Shown: positions 45,856 through 54,661 of the stretch, one piece after another
Layout: every line of letters starts with the position of its first letter
Position numbering within the stretch: the stretch's first letter is position 1
Source: Polynucleobacter hallstattensis
GTDB taxonomy: Bacteria > Pseudomonadota > Gammaproteobacteria > Burkholderiales > Burkholderiaceae
Reading direction: 5' to 3'
NCBI RefSeq assembly: GCF_018881835.1
Contig: NZ_JACVPO010000001.1
Coordinates: 930,001-994,000 of the forward strand
Length of the DNA stretch: 64,000 nt
The notes under the pieces: model-generated
What the model was told of the DNA's origin: nothing
Database searches by the model: none
Seen by the model: the letters and a program-made list of their open reading frames with translations, nothing else
Program-made: the position numbers and the translations under genes

Positions 45856-47475
45856 ATGAGCACCATTTCAACTACCCACGATCACGCACACGACCATGCG
45901 CATGATGACCATACGCCACATGGCTGGCGCCGTTGGTTGTTTGCAACTAACCATAAAGATATTGGTACGATGTACCTGATCTTCTCGTTTATCAGCTTGC
46001 TAGCTGGCGGTGTAATGGCTTTGGGTATTCGTTTGGAGTTGTTCCAACCAGGTTTGCAATTTTTGCGCCCGGAGTTCTTTAACCAGTTAACCACCATGCA
46101 CGGTTTGGTAATGGTGTTCGGCGCCATCATGCCAGCCTTCGTTGGATTTGCGAACTGGATGATTCCTTTGCAAATCGGCGCATCCGATATGGCTTTTGCT
46201 CGTATGAATAACTTTAGCTTCTGGATTTTGCCAGTAGCTGCTTGTTTACTGTTTGGTTCATTCTTAGCTCCTGGCGGTGCTCCTGCTGGCGGTTGGACTT
46301 TATATGCTCCACTGACATCACAGATGGGCCCAGGTTTGGATATGGCCATCTTTGCACTTCACTTATTAGGTGCTTCTTCAATCATGGGCTCGATTAATAT
46401 CATCGTGACCATCTTGAACATGCGCGCTCCTGGCTTGACTTTGATGAAGATGCCCATGTTCTGCTGGACATGGTTGATCACTGCTTACTTGTTGATTGCT
46501 GTTATGCCAGTTCTGGCAGGTGCGATCACCATGGTTTTGACAGATCGTCACTTCGGTACTTCTTTCTTCTCCGCAGTTGGCGGTGGTGATCCAATTATGT
46601 TCCAGCATATTTTCTGGTTCTTTGGTCATCCAGAGGTTTACATCATGATTCTTCCAGCATTCGGAATTGTGAGCGAAATCATTCCCGCTTTCTCAAGAAA
46701 AACTTTGTTTGGTTATAGCTCAATGGTTTATGCAACCTCATCCATTGCGATCTTGTCATTCATTGTTTGGGCTCACCATATGTTTGCAACTGGCATGCCG
46801 GTTACTGGCCAGTTGTTCTTTATGTATGCCACGATGTTGATTGCAGTTCCAACAGGCGTAAAGATTTTCAACTGGGTTGCAACTATGTGGAAAGGTTCCA
46901 TGACCTTTGAAACTCCAATGTTGTGGTCAGTCGGATTTATTTTCGTATTTACGATGGGCGGCTTCACTGGATTGATTCTAGCGATGGCGCCAATTGATAT
47001 TGGCTTGCAAGATACGTATTACGTTGTTGCTCACTTCCACTACGTCTTAGTAGCCGGCTCCTTGTTTGCGATGTTTGCTGGTTTCTATTACTGGTGTCCA
47101 AAGTGGACTGGCTATATGGCTAATGAAACTCGCGGCAAGATCCACTTCTGGACCTCCATGATTTTCTTTAACATCACTTTCTTCCCAATGCACTTCCTGG
47201 GCTTGGCAGGTATGCCACGTCGTTATGCAGACTACCCAACGCAGTTTGCTGACTTTAATACGATCGCATCGATTGGCGCACTTGGTTTTGGTTTGTCTCA
47301 GGTTTACTTCCTGTTGTTTGTTGTTCTGCCAGCTTATAACGGCAAGGGTGTAAAAGCTTCAATGAAGCCATGGGATGGCGCCAAAGGTTTGGAGTGGACA
47401 GTTCCATCGCCAGCACCACACCACACATTTGAAACACCTCCAACTACTGCAGAGTTAAATGCTGCAGGAATCTAA
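45856..47475 (+). CDS. ctaD: Cytochrome c oxidase subunit I
   Basis: 539-residue catalytic subunit with 12 membrane helices, holding haem a and the haem a3-Cu-B centre. Helix VI has GHPEVYIMILPAFGI with the proton-channel Glu, WAHHMFATGMP supplies Cu-B histidines, PTGVKIFNW is the K-channel region, and VAHFHYVLVAGSLFAMF carries haem ligands. The cytoplasmic N-terminus is unusual in holding a dense His/Asp run (THDHAHDHAHDDHTPHGW, residues 6-23). Lies 44 bases after coxB; its end overlaps a 43-codon gene. Confidence 0.96.
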   Translation: MSTISTTHDHAHDHAHDDHTPHGWRRWLFATNHKDIGTMYLIFSFISLLAGGVMALGIRLELFQPGLQFLRPEFFNQLTTMHGLVMVFGAIMPAFVGFANWMIPLQIGASDMAFARMNNFSFWILPVAACLLFGSFLAPGGAPAGGWTLYAPLTSQMGPGLDMAIFALHLLGASSIMGSINIIVTILNMRAPGLTLMKMPMFCWTWLITAYLLIAVMPVLAGAITMVLTDRHFGTSFFSAVGGGDPIMFQHIFWFFGHPEVYIMILPAFGIVSEIIPAFSRKTLFGYSSMVYATSSIAILSFIVWAHHMFATGMPVTGQLFFMYATMLIAVPTGVKIFNWVATMWKGSMTFETPMLWSVGFIFVFTMGGFTGLILAMAPIDIGLQDTYYVVAHFHYVLVAGSLFAMFAGFYYWCPKWTGYMANETRGKIHFWTSMIFFNITFFPMHFLGLAGMPRRYADYPTQFADFNTIASIGALGFGLSQVYFLLFVVLPAYNGKGVKASMKPWDGAKGLEWTVPSPAPHHTFETPPTTAELNAAGI

Positions 47476-47590
47476 AGTAGCAGCGCACAAATCCCAATCT
47501 GCCAGTAATCGTAGATTGGGCTTTATTCTTTTGACTGTTGTTCTAGCGTTCTTTCTAGGCATCCTGATTAAACGCGGCTTATTGGGTTAA
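47459..47590 (+). CDS. Small cytochrome oxidase assembly-type membrane protein, 43 residues
   Basis: Short frame not large enough for routine ORF calls. It starts at ATG 47459, 17 bases before the end of ctaD, and reads MLQESKVAAHKSQSASNRR, then a single membrane helix (LGFILLTVVLAFFLGILI, residues 20-37) and a basic end KRGLLG. Position between ctaD and ctaG, size and N-in basic pattern match the short proteins annotated in Burkholderiales as cytochrome oxidase small assembly protein. The function is not shown by the sequence. It ends 16 bases before ctaG. Confidence 0.8.
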   Translation: MLQESKVAAHKSQSASNRRLGFILLTVVLAFFLGILIKRGLLG

Positions 47591-47606
47591 AGCCCGCTGA
47601 ATACTC

Positions 47607-48200
47607 ATGTCTGCTATTGCCTCCATTAACCGCCAAATCTTGCTGAAGCTCTTGATAGCTTCAGTCATGATGTTTGGTTTTGGTTATGCACTAGTGCCAA
47701 TGTATAAAGCTTTGTGTGAGGTAACCGGCATTAATGTGGTCACTAGTAAGAACGACTACGGTATTCGTGCCTACAGTGCAAATAAGGTTGGTAATACCCA
47801 GGTCGACCATTCTCGTAAGGTGACTATTGAGTTTGACTCTAATAGCCGTGGTCCTTTTACGTTCCGCCCAGTAAAGAACTACTTGGAAGTGCATCCAGGT
47901 GAAATGACCGAGATTGTTTATGAGGTTACCAATAATTTAAGCCGTCCTGTTGAGGCTCAAGCTATTCCAAGCTATGCACCGAAAAGCGCCATGGAATTCT
48001 TTACCAAACTAGAGTGTTTTTGTTTTCAGCAGCAAACTTTGGCGCCTCATGAAATGAAGAAGATGCCAGTCGTGTTTGTCATTGATGCCGGCTTACCTGC
48101 TGATGTGAAAACAATTACTTTGTCTTACACCTTCTTTGAATTGGGGGTTGGTCAGCAGCCAGCCGGCTCAACAACACCTAAATCAAAATCAGCTTCATGA
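47607..48200 (+). CDS. ctaG: Cytochrome c oxidase assembly protein CtaG/Cox11
   Basis: Copper chaperone needed to build the Cu-B site of subunit I. 197 residues: short cytoplasmic start, one membrane helix (about 10-29, with MFGFGYALVPMYKALCEVTG), and an immunoglobulin-like periplasmic domain with the copper-binding CFCF motif in KLECFCFQQQTLAPHE (about 132-147) and KMPVVFVIDAGLP. It overlaps the DUF2970 gene by four bases. Confidence 0.95.
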   Translation: MSAIASINRQILLKLLIASVMMFGFGYALVPMYKALCEVTGINVVTSKNDYGIRAYSANKVGNTQVDHSRKVTIEFDSNSRGPFTFRPVKNYLEVHPGEMTEIVYEVTNNLSRPVEAQAIPSYAPKSAMEFFTKLECFCFQQQTLAPHEMKKMPVVFVIDAGLPADVKTITLSYTFFELGVGQQPAGSTTPKSKSAS

Positions 48201-48391
48201 GTAAGAAAAGTTCATTTATGCAATCTATGATCGCGGTCTTGTGGGCCTTCTTAGGTGTGCGTAAAAAATCAGGTTTACAAAAAGATGTTGCTTCATTAAG
48301 TTTTGTCCACATTATTATTGCAGGAGTTTTAGGTGCCTTGATTTTTATGGGCATTCTCCTTTTGATAGTTAAAGCAGTTGTGTCCCATTGA
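48197..48391 (+). CDS. DUF2970 small membrane protein
   Basis: 64-residue protein with one C-terminal membrane helix (about residues 37-60; IIIAGVLGALIFMGILLLIV) after a basic, Ser-rich N-terminus (AVLWAFLGVRKKSGLQKD, about 13-30), fitting DUF2970. The family recurs between ctaG and ctaE in betaproteobacteria and is presumed to be linked to oxidase assembly or as an accessory subunit; this is context only. Its start overlaps the ctaG stop as ATGA. Confidence 0.85.
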   Translation: MSKKSSFMQSMIAVLWAFLGVRKKSGLQKDVASLSFVHIIIAGVLGALIFMGILLLIVKAVVSH

Positions 48392-48420
48392 TTATTTTTT
48401 GATTGAATAGAGAGAATAAG

Positions 48421-49275
48421 ATGTCATCCAATTCAACCCCTTACTATTTCGTTCCTGGACTATCTAGTCATCCAGCTTCGGCAGCCATAGGTTTGCTTGC
48501 TTTTGCTGCTGGCATGTCTGGCTGGGTAAACCACGCAGCTTGGGGCGGCCCAGTGACTGCAGTCGGTGTACTTTGGGTGTTAGTTGTTCTTTACAAGTGG
48601 TTCGGAGACACCATTGCTGAATCCAACTCAGGTAAGAATGGCGTAAACGTCGATATTTCTTATCGTTGGTCTATGGCCTGGTTCATCTTCTCCGAGATCA
48701 TGTTCTTTGCCGCATTCTTTTCTGCATTGTTCTATGCGCGCAATATTGCGATGCCATGGATGGGTGATGTGGAAAGCAAATTGCTTTGGCCGAATTTCCA
48801 GGCTGTATGGCCAAATGATGGCCCTGCTGGTTTAGTAGAGAAATTTACGACCATGGGCCCATGGCCGATTCCGACTATTAATACCTTATTACTCTTATCT
48901 TCTGGCGTGACCGTAACTTACGCTCACCACGCGATTCGTGAAAATCACATGAAGAAAGCGATCAACGGCTTGGCTGCTACCGTTGGTCTTGGCATTATCT
49001 TCTTGGGCTTTCAGATGTATGAGTACTACCATGCATATCATGCCTTGAACTTAAAGTTAACTTCAGGCGTTTATGGCTCAACCTTCTTTATGTTGACTGG
49101 TTTCCATGGCTTCCACGTATTCCTTGGCGGCTTGATGTTGGCGATTGTTCTCCGTCGCATGATCCGCGGCGACTTTACTGCTGAAAACCATTTTGCGTTT
49201 GAGGGTGCTGCTTGGTATTGGCACTTTGTTGACGTCGTTTGGCTTGGTCTGTACATCGCTGTTTACTGGATGTAA
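48421..49275 (+). CDS. ctaE: Cytochrome c oxidase subunit III
   Basis: 284-residue membrane subunit that stabilises the catalytic core, with seven predicted helices. Family marks: YRWSMAWFIFSEIMFFAAFF (about 81-100), TINTLLLLSSGVTVTYAHHA (about 152-171) and the C-terminal TGFHGFHVFLGGLML and AWYWHFVDVVWLGLY. I chose the ATG at 48421, preceded by GAGAGAATAAG; a TTG at 48403 is upstream in frame. A bidirectional terminator follows. Confidence 0.95.
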   Translation: MSSNSTPYYFVPGLSSHPASAAIGLLAFAAGMSGWVNHAAWGGPVTAVGVLWVLVVLYKWFGDTIAESNSGKNGVNVDISYRWSMAWFIFSEIMFFAAFFSALFYARNIAMPWMGDVESKLLWPNFQAVWPNDGPAGLVEKFTTMGPWPIPTINTLLLLSSGVTVTYAHHAIRENHMKKAINGLAATVGLGIIFLGFQMYEYYHAYHALNLKLTSGVYGSTFFMLTGFHGFHVFLGGLMLAIVLRRMIRGDFTAENHFAFEGAAWYWHFVDVVWLGLYIAVYWM

Positions 49276-49282
49276 GGAAATA

Positions 49283-49313
49283 AAAATCGGGGCGTTGAGC
49301 CCCGATTTGTTTT
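49283..49313. terminator. Bidirectional terminator between ctaE and the DUF2909 gene
   Basis: Perfect 9-bp stem AATCGGGGC / GCCCCGATT, loop GTTGA, with A-rich sequence before and T-rich sequence after. It lies in the 62-base gap between two convergent genes and can end both transcripts. Confidence 0.85.
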
Positions 49314-49337
49314 GAGTCCTTACTTTTATGTAGGCGC

Positions 49338-49550
49338 TTAGTTTGTTCCCACTCGAACGCCGGTAGCTTCGATATAGCCAAAGTAGTGGGCAATCAGAAT
49401 TCCTAAGAAGAGTACGATTGATAGTCCAATACGTAACATAAGCGACTGAACCATTCTTGAGCTGCGACCCTTGTCTTTCATCATGAAATAGAGTGCCGAG
49501 CCTAAGCTCCCAACAATGATTAGCAGTGCAACTGGAATAACCCATTTCAT
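49338..49550 (-). CDS. Twin-transmembrane DUF2909 family protein
   Basis: 70-residue protein with two membrane helices (about 4-23 and 38-60) joined by a basic loop (MKDKGRSSRMVQSLMLRIG), matching the short twin-TM DUF2909 family found by cytochrome oxidase genes. Function unknown. It is read against the rest of the cox locus: convergent with ctaE and divergent from the SURF1 gene with only 14 bases between starts. That makes it the only minus-strand gene between 44.6 and 53.6 kb. Confidence 0.85.
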   Translation of the reverse strand: MKWVIPVALLIIVGSLGSALYFMMKDKGRSSRMVQSLMLRIGLSIVLFLGILIAHYFGYIEATGVRVGTN

Positions 49551-49564
49551 TTCAAAGTACCCTT

Positions 49565-50347
49565 GTGAATATTTTTTCTAGCTTAGTTACTAGTCGTCTA
49601 GTTGCTACATTATCAGCTCTTGCAGTGATTGTAGTTGGCTGCGGCGCTGGTATTTGGCAGCTAAACCGAGCAGAACAAAAGATTCGCTTGGGTGAATCTT
49701 TAAGTGCCAGACTGCAAATGCCCATTCTAAATGCCAATACCAATAGCTTGACCCTAGAGCAGGCCACAGAGCGCCGAATTCTAGCTCGTGGGCGCTTTAT
49801 TCAAGATGAGGTCATTTGGCTGGATAACCGTCCTCGTCCGATTCCTGAGGGTGGTGCTGGTGCCGCAGGACAATCCGGCTTTTATGTAATGATGCCCCTG
49901 AAATTGGATGGCCAAGAGCTTGTACTTTGGGTTAACCGGGGTTGGGCTCCTCGTAATAACGAAAATCGTATTGAGTTACCCCCAGTTAAAACAGTGGGTG
50001 AAGTGGTGACTGTTGAGGGAGTTGCTTTCCCTCATCCCGGAAGAGTTTATGAGCTGGGAAAAAAGGATGCTACTCGAGCAAGCCCTCGGATTGAGCAAAA
50101 TTTTGATTTAGGTCTTGAGGCTCAAAGCCATGAATGGAAGCAGCTTCCGTTCATCGTTCGAGAGTCTGGTTCTTCGAAAGAGGATGGTTTACTAAGAAAT
50201 TGGCCCTCCCCAACAAACGGAGTCGATCGCCATTATGCTTATGCATTCCAGTGGTTTGCTTTGGCATTGACTGGCTTTTTATTTTGGCTCATTAATGGGC
50301 TCATGAAATATCGGCGAGAGCTTGCTGTGAATGGAGGTAGAGGGTGA
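49565..50347 (+). CDS. SURF1 family oxidase assembly protein
   Basis: 260-residue SURF1/Shy1 protein that helps haem a insertion into subunit I. It has an N-terminal membrane helix (about 9-28), a central soluble domain with the family marks GRFIQDEVIWLDNRP (about 75-89) and LVLWVNRGWAPRN (about 119-131), and a C-terminal helix (about 225-245; HYAYAFQWFALALTGFLFW). The start is GTG at 49565, the only reasonable initiator in this short gap. It overlaps the next gene by four bases. Confidence 0.92.
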   Translation: MNIFSSLVTSRLVATLSALAVIVVGCGAGIWQLNRAEQKIRLGESLSARLQMPILNANTNSLTLEQATERRILARGRFIQDEVIWLDNRPRPIPEGGAGAAGQSGFYVMMPLKLDGQELVLWVNRGWAPRNNENRIELPPVKTVGEVVTVEGVAFPHPGRVYELGKKDATRASPRIEQNFDLGLEAQSHEWKQLPFIVRESGSSKEDGLLRNWPSPTNGVDRHYAYAFQWFALALTGFLFWLINGLMKYRRELAVNGGRG

Positions 50348-51003
50348 GTGATAAAGAGTTATTGATTCCAGCATCACAAACAGATGCATCTGTAATTAAC
50401 ACGCAAACTCGACGTGGGCGTATTCAGATGCTGCTATTGTTGCTTGCCTGTGCGGCACCAGTGATCGCCTCCTATTTGGCATATTACGTTTTTAAGCCAG
50501 AGGGTGGAAAGACCAACTTTGGAGCCTTGGTTCAGCCTGTGCAAGATATGAATCCCGCGTGGTTTGATATTCCCTTCAATGGAAAGTGGACTTTGCTAGT
50601 GGCAAGGCCAGCTGGAGAATGCACCATTAAAAATGAGACGTGTCTCGAGGCTCTATTTTTAATGCGTCAACTACGCATTGCTGTTGGTCGTGAAAGTAGT
50701 CGAGTTCAACTAGTGTGGGTTAATACAGATGGCAAAGCAGTAGATCCAGAGGTGTTGCTGGCATACGATCAAAAGACAGCGGGATTTCAGATTGTAGATT
50801 TGCCAGTAGATCCTAAATTAAGATCTGAATTTGATGCGTGGCTTAATCGTGATGGAGCAGGTCAGAAGATCCAGTTGATTGATCCAAGCCCAGCCAAGAT
50901 GATGATTTTTCCGGTGACTAATTCGCCTAAAGAATTCGGCAGTATTAAAAAGGATCTAGAGAAGCTATTGCGCCTCAATCGTAAGGGTGAAAAATTGCAA
51001 TGA
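50344..51003 (+). CDS. SCO-like membrane-anchored protein of the cox cluster, function unknown
   Basis: 219-residue protein with one N-terminal membrane helix (about 28-49) and a periplasmic domain that reads like a thioredoxin/SCO fold: GKWTLLVARPAGEC (80-93), a second cysteine at 100, then a helix and the strand VQLVWVNTDGKA, ending with MMIFPVTNS before a last helix. The two cysteines are six residues apart instead of CxxxC or CxxC. Database names for such genes often mislead (subunit I). It starts with GTG, overlapping SURF1 and ctaA by four bases each. Assembly role inferred. Confidence 0.82.
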   Translation: MSDKELLIPASQTDASVINTQTRRGRIQMLLLLLACAAPVIASYLAYYVFKPEGGKTNFGALVQPVQDMNPAWFDIPFNGKWTLLVARPAGECTIKNETCLEALFLMRQLRIAVGRESSRVQLVWVNTDGKAVDPEVLLAYDQKTAGFQIVDLPVDPKLRSEFDAWLNRDGAGQKIQLIDPSPAKMMIFPVTNSPKEFGSIKKDLEKLLRLNRKGEKLQ

Positions 51004-52130
51004 GTAGCATGCTATTGCTTGCAGAGTTAGCTGCAATCGCAATTGTCTTTGCAGGCCTACCTTTGGCTTATCTTTGGACTAGGCCAACTTATAACTTTTT
51101 CCAAAAGCTCAATTGGGTTTTGGTTTTCATGACTTTTGATTTGATTGTGTTTGGTGCCTTTACTCGCTTAACGGACTCTGGTCTGGGGTGCCCTGATTGG
51201 CCTGGTTGTTATGGCACATCAAATCCATGGCACGCAATTAGCGAGATCCAGCAAGCTGAAGCGAACATGCCTACGGGTCCTGTGACTGTCATCAAGGCTT
51301 GGATTGAAATGATTCATCGCTATTTAGCAATGACTGTCGGAGCGCTGATTCTGATTCAGGTGGCAGTTGCTTGGAGAAAACTTCGCAGCCTAGGTAAAAA
51401 ACCTTTATTGGGCAGTCTTGGCTTATTGATTTTGGTATGCATCCAAGGGGCATTTGGTGCCTGGACGGTCACACTGAAATTGCAGCCTATCATTGTGACG
51501 ATTCACTTAATGTTGGCTTTAGTTTTGTTGGCGTGCTTAACGATGTATGCGCAACAAGAGTGGATGGGTAAACCTTCCTCAGCTATTCGTCTACAGAGCC
51601 AACCTCTTTCTGCAAAGTTACTTTTACTTGCAGCAGTGACCTTAAGTACACAAATCTTTTTAGGTGCATGGGTGAGCACGAATTACGCTGTATTAGCTTG
51701 CCCTGATTTTCCGACCTGCATGGATCGTCTTTGGCCAGAAACAGCATGGCAAGAAGGCTTCACTCTATGGCGTGGCCTAGGCCTGAATGCTCAAGGCGAA
51801 TCTATTACCCCTGTCGCTTTGCAAACAATCCATTGGGCACATCGCGTATTTGCTATGGTTGCTGTGCTAATCCTTGGTGCTTTAGGAGTGAGCGCTCTCA
51901 GCCTAAGTAATTCCACATCATTAGGAATGGCTAGGATTGCAAAGTTATTATTAGCCTTGCTCATTCTCCAAGCTCTGACTGGTATTTCTAATGTAGTCTT
52001 TCAGTGGCCTCTGCTGGCTGCCTTAATGCATACCGCAGGTTCTGCTGCATTGGTGTTCTGTTTGGTTCGTTTGGTCCAATGGTCCTCTTGGACTGCCCCC
52101 ATTTACATGAAGATGTCTAAATCATTATGA
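51000..52130 (+). CDS. ctaA: Haem A synthase CtaA/COX15
   Basis: 376-residue membrane enzyme oxidising the C8 methyl of haem O to give haem A. About eight helices. First-half marks are [20 protein letters not shown] (about 57-76) and [12 protein letters not shown] (about 105-116); the second-half repeat has [15 protein letters not shown] and [15 protein letters not shown] (about 277-291), supplying the four haem-ligand histidines with [10 protein letters not shown]. Lies between the SCO-like gene and ctaB, both with four-base overlaps. Confidence 0.95.
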   Translation: MSSMLLLAELAAIAIVFAGLPLAYLWTRPTYNFFQKLNWVLVFMTFDLIVFGAFTRLTDSGLGCPDWPGCYGTSNPWHAISEIQQAEANMPTGPVTVIKAWIEMIHRYLAMTVGALILIQVAVAWRKLRSLGKKPLLGSLGLLILVCIQGAFGAWTVTLKLQPIIVTIHLMLALVLLACLTMYAQQEWMGKPSSAIRLQSQPLSAKLLLLAAVTLSTQIFLGAWVSTNYAVLACPDFPTCMDRLWPETAWQEGFTLWRGLGLNAQGESITPVALQTIHWAHRVFAMVAVLILGALGVSALSLSNSTSLGMARIAKLLLALLILQALTGISNVVFQWPLLAALMHTAGSAALVFCLVRLVQWSSWTAPIYMKMSKSL

Positions 52131-53020
52131 GTAGTCCAACTTCCCCTAATCCTGTAGCGATGCCACGTTGGCGTCAATATTGGGTTCTCACCAAGCCCCG
52201 CGTCACGCAGTTAGCAGTGTTCTGCGCAGTTATTGGCATGTTCTTGGCTACCCCCGGTATGGTGCCTTATCCAGTTCTGATTGGCGGCATTGTTGGGATT
52301 TGGTTGTTGGCAGGAGCTGCTTTTGCAATGAATTGTTTAATCGAGCAAGCCGTTGATGCGAAGATGAAGAGAACTGCTTGGAGGCCGTCCGCAACTGGTG
52401 AAGTGACGCCTTTTCACATTACTGTTTTCTCGATGATTCTCGGTGGTTTGGGAATGGCCATCTTGTGGATCTTCTGCAATCCATTAACCATGTGGCTTAC
52501 CGTGGCCACTTTTGTCGGTTACGCGGTAATTTATACCTGGTTGCTCAAGCCTGCTACGCCACAGAATATTGTCATTGGCGGCCTCTCGGGTGCTATGCCG
52601 CCTGCCTTGGGTTGGGCGGCAGTTACCAACACTGTATCGGCAGAAGCTTGGCTCTTGGTGCTGATCATTTTTGTTTGGACTCCCCCGCACTTTTGGGCTC
52701 TTGCTCTATACCGTCGCGATGATTATGTGCAAAGTGGTTTACCAATGCTGCCAGTGACACACGGAGAACGTTTTACGCTGCTGAATATTTTGCTATACAC
52801 ATTGATTTTGATTGCAGCTACTTTATTGCCCTATATTTATGGCATGAGTGGCCTAATCTATTTGATTTCTGCAATCATTCTGGGCCTGATATTTCTGGCA
52901 TATGTTATTGCTTTATTTGTTTCCTACAGTGATGCGCTAGCGAAGAAGACCTTCCGTTTTTCAATTACGTACCTGTCTCTACTTTTCGTAGTGTTATTAA
53001 TTGACCACTATTTCATTTGA
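52127..53020 (+). CDS. ctaB: Protohaem IX farnesyltransferase (haem O synthase)
   Basis: 297-residue UbiA-type prenyltransferase making haem O from haem B and farnesyl diphosphate. The first acidic motif is [19 protein letters not shown] (about 66-84) and the second is [20 protein letters not shown] (about 188-207); about eight to nine helices are seen. It directly follows ctaA, so both haem A steps are made together. Starts in an ATGA overlap. Confidence 0.95.
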   Translation: MSSPTSPNPVAMPRWRQYWVLTKPRVTQLAVFCAVIGMFLATPGMVPYPVLIGGIVGIWLLAGAAFAMNCLIEQAVDAKMKRTAWRPSATGEVTPFHITVFSMILGGLGMAILWIFCNPLTMWLTVATFVGYAVIYTWLLKPATPQNIVIGGLSGAMPPALGWAAVTNTVSAEAWLLVLIIFVWTPPHFWALALYRRDDYVQSGLPMLPVTHGERFTLLNILLYTLILIAATLLPYIYGMSGLIYLISAIILGLIFLAYVIALFVSYSDALAKKTFRFSITYLSLLFVVLLIDHYFI

Positions 53021-53021
53021 G

Positions 53022-53633
53022 ATGAAGATGCATTTACAAAAATCTTACTTTGATATTTCACGCCTATTGGTAATGTCACTGATCGGCTTAGCTCTGCTAG
53101 CTTGCAGTCCCCAGCAGAGCTTTAAGAACGTGGATATTACGGGTAGCAAGGCATTTGGTACTGACTTTAGTTTGCTCGATCCTGATGGAAAGGTGAGAAC
53201 ACTCGCTGACTTTAAAGGCAAAGCAGTTTTGATGTTCTTTGGTTATACGCAGTGCCCCGATGTTTGTCCTACGACGCTGACTGAGATGCAGCAGGTCATG
53301 ACTTTATTGGGTCCTCAGGCAGACAAGGTGCAAGTGCTGTTTGTAACTGTGGACCCACAAAGAGATACCGCAGCAATCTTAAAACAGTATGTGCCGGTAT
53401 TTGATTCGCGCTTCTTGGGTTTGCGTCCAGCCGATGAAGCAGCTTTAGAAAAAGTGACTAAGGACTTTAAGGTTTACTACCAGAAGGTGCCTGGCACGAG
53501 TCCTGGGTCATACACGATGGATCACATGGCAGGAAGTTATGCCTTTGATCCAGAAGGACGTTTACGCCTTTACATCAAGCATGCGCAAGGTGCTGAAACC
53601 TTGGCGCAAGACTTGAAGGAACTTCTGAAGTAA
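53022..53633 (+). CDS. SCO family copper chaperone / thiol reductase
   Basis: 203-residue SCO1/SenC protein that delivers copper to, or reduces, the Cu-A site of subunit II. The N-terminus has a hydrophobic segment ending LLAC (a lipobox at about residue 28). The copper-binding site is GYTQCPDVCPTTL (cysteines about 79 and 83), with the histidine in TMDHMAGSYAF (about 167). The ATG at 53022 is one base after the ctaB stop; ATG at 53028 is also possible. Last gene of the cox run. Confidence 0.92.
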   Translation: MKMHLQKSYFDISRLLVMSLIGLALLACSPQQSFKNVDITGSKAFGTDFSLLDPDGKVRTLADFKGKAVLMFFGYTQCPDVCPTTLTEMQQVMTLLGPQADKVQVLFVTVDPQRDTAAILKQYVPVFDSRFLGLRPADEAALEKVTKDFKVYYQKVPGTSPGSYTMDHMAGSYAFDPEGRLRLYIKHAQGAETLAQDLKELLK

Positions 53634-53654
53634 AAGCTTGGGTAGTAAGGCTAC

Positions 53655-54596
53655 TTAGACAGCTTCAGCTTGCAAGAGGCTACGCATTTTTTTGAGTGCA
53701 GCAGTTTCAATCTGACGAACGCGCTCTGCAGAAATGCCATATTCGCTGGCGAGATCATGCAATGTTTTTGTTCCATTGCCATCTGCATCCATTGCTAACC
53801 AACGTGATTGCACAATATTACGGCTTCGCTCATCTAGCGCCATGAGTGCTTGATCTAGCTGAGGGCCATGCAATGCATCAGTCGCAGCAGCAGCCATCAT
53901 TTCAGTCGGCTCTTGGCTGTTATCAGCTAACCACTGAATTGGTGCATAGGCTGCTTCATCATTAGTGTTATCACCCTCTAAGGCAACATCACCACCAGCA
54001 AGGCGCATCTCCATTTCTTTTACGTCAGAACCTTTGACATCGAGTGCTTTCGCTAAAGCCTCAACCTCATTTGGTGTCAGGGCAGCTAAAGTAGGCTTGT
54101 TGCTACGCAGATTGAAGAACAATTTACGTTGTGCTTTTGTTGTAGCAACTTTTACTAAACGCCAATTTTTGAGGATGTACTCATGTATCTCTGCCTTGAT
54201 CCAATGGATAGCGTAAGAGACTAAGCGTGCACCTTGGTTAGGGTCATAGCGTTTGACAGCCTTCATTAAGCCAATGTTGCCTTCTTGTATTAAATCGGCA
54301 TGGGGAATGCCATAGCCTAGGTACTGACGAGCAACGGACACCACTAAACGAAGGTGCGAGAGAACTAAGGTCTTCGCAGCATCGACATTTTCAGTACGAC
54401 GAAATTCTTGTGCGAGGTGCAGCTCCTCTGCAGCGCTGAGCATGGGAACGCGATTCACATAGGAGATATAAGAGTCAAGTGTGCCAACCCCTAGGGAAGG
54501 CAGCATCGGAAAGGCAAGCGAAGCCGCAGCAGTCTGCGCTGCTGGCAGTGTTTGCCTTGCTTGCAATTGCGGTTTGTATGCTTTCTTTTGAATCAT
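53655..54596 (-). CDS. rpoH: RNA polymerase sigma factor RpoH (sigma-32)
   Basis: 313-residue heat-shock sigma factor. Region 2 contains LVLSHLRLVVSVARQYLGYG, DLIQEGNIGLMKAVKRYDP and VSYAIHWIKAEIHEYIL (about 78-145). The RpoH box QRKLFFNLRS (about 158-167), characteristic of sigma-32, follows. Region 4 is at about 250-310 (LHDLASEYGISAERVRQIE). The first 35 residues are a variable Gln/Ala-rich extension. A CIRCE operator lies 39 bases upstream. Confidence 0.96.
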   Translation of the reverse strand: MIQKKAYKPQLQARQTLPAAQTAAASLAFPMLPSLGVGTLDSYISYVNRVPMLSAAEELHLAQEFRRTENVDAAKTLVLSHLRLVVSVARQYLGYGIPHADLIQEGNIGLMKAVKRYDPNQGARLVSYAIHWIKAEIHEYILKNWRLVKVATTKAQRKLFFNLRSNKPTLAALTPNEVEALAKALDVKGSDVKEMEMRLAGGDVALEGDNTNDEAAYAPIQWLADNSQEPTEMMAAAATDALHGPQLDQALMALDERSRNIVQSRWLAMDADGNGTKTLHDLASEYGISAERVRQIETAALKKMRSLLQAEAV

Positions 54597-54634
54597 TTTC
54601 TTTTATGTGCTTTGGCTATTTATGGAGTTCCATT

Positions 54635-54661
54635 TTAGCACTCTTGTCAAGAGAGTGCTAA
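54635..54661 (-). promoter_or_regulatory. CIRCE operator (HrcA site) upstream of rpoH
   Basis: Perfect inverted repeat TTAGCACTC-N9-GAGTGCTAA, identical to the CIRCE consensus bound by the heat-shock repressor HrcA. It sits in the 93-base gap between ftsY and rpoH, with only rpoH starting from it. Read towards rpoH, the N9 spacer and adjacent bases contain TTGACA, a perfect sigma-70 -35 hexamer; a possible -10 (CATAAA) follows at a long 20-base spacing. HrcA bound here would cover the -35. Confidence 0.88.

Noticed and set aside
49078..49545. 155-codon minus-strand frame overlapping ctaE and the DUF2909 gene
   Set aside because: Overlaps ctaE and the better-supported 70-residue twin-TM gene in another frame; sequence reads as random and polar.
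54601..54660. Sigma-32-type promoter (CTTGACA ... CTCCATAAA) for rpoH
   Set aside because: The spacing of 18 bases between the CTTGAC and CTCCAT elements is longer than usual for sigma-32 promoters; kept only as a remark.
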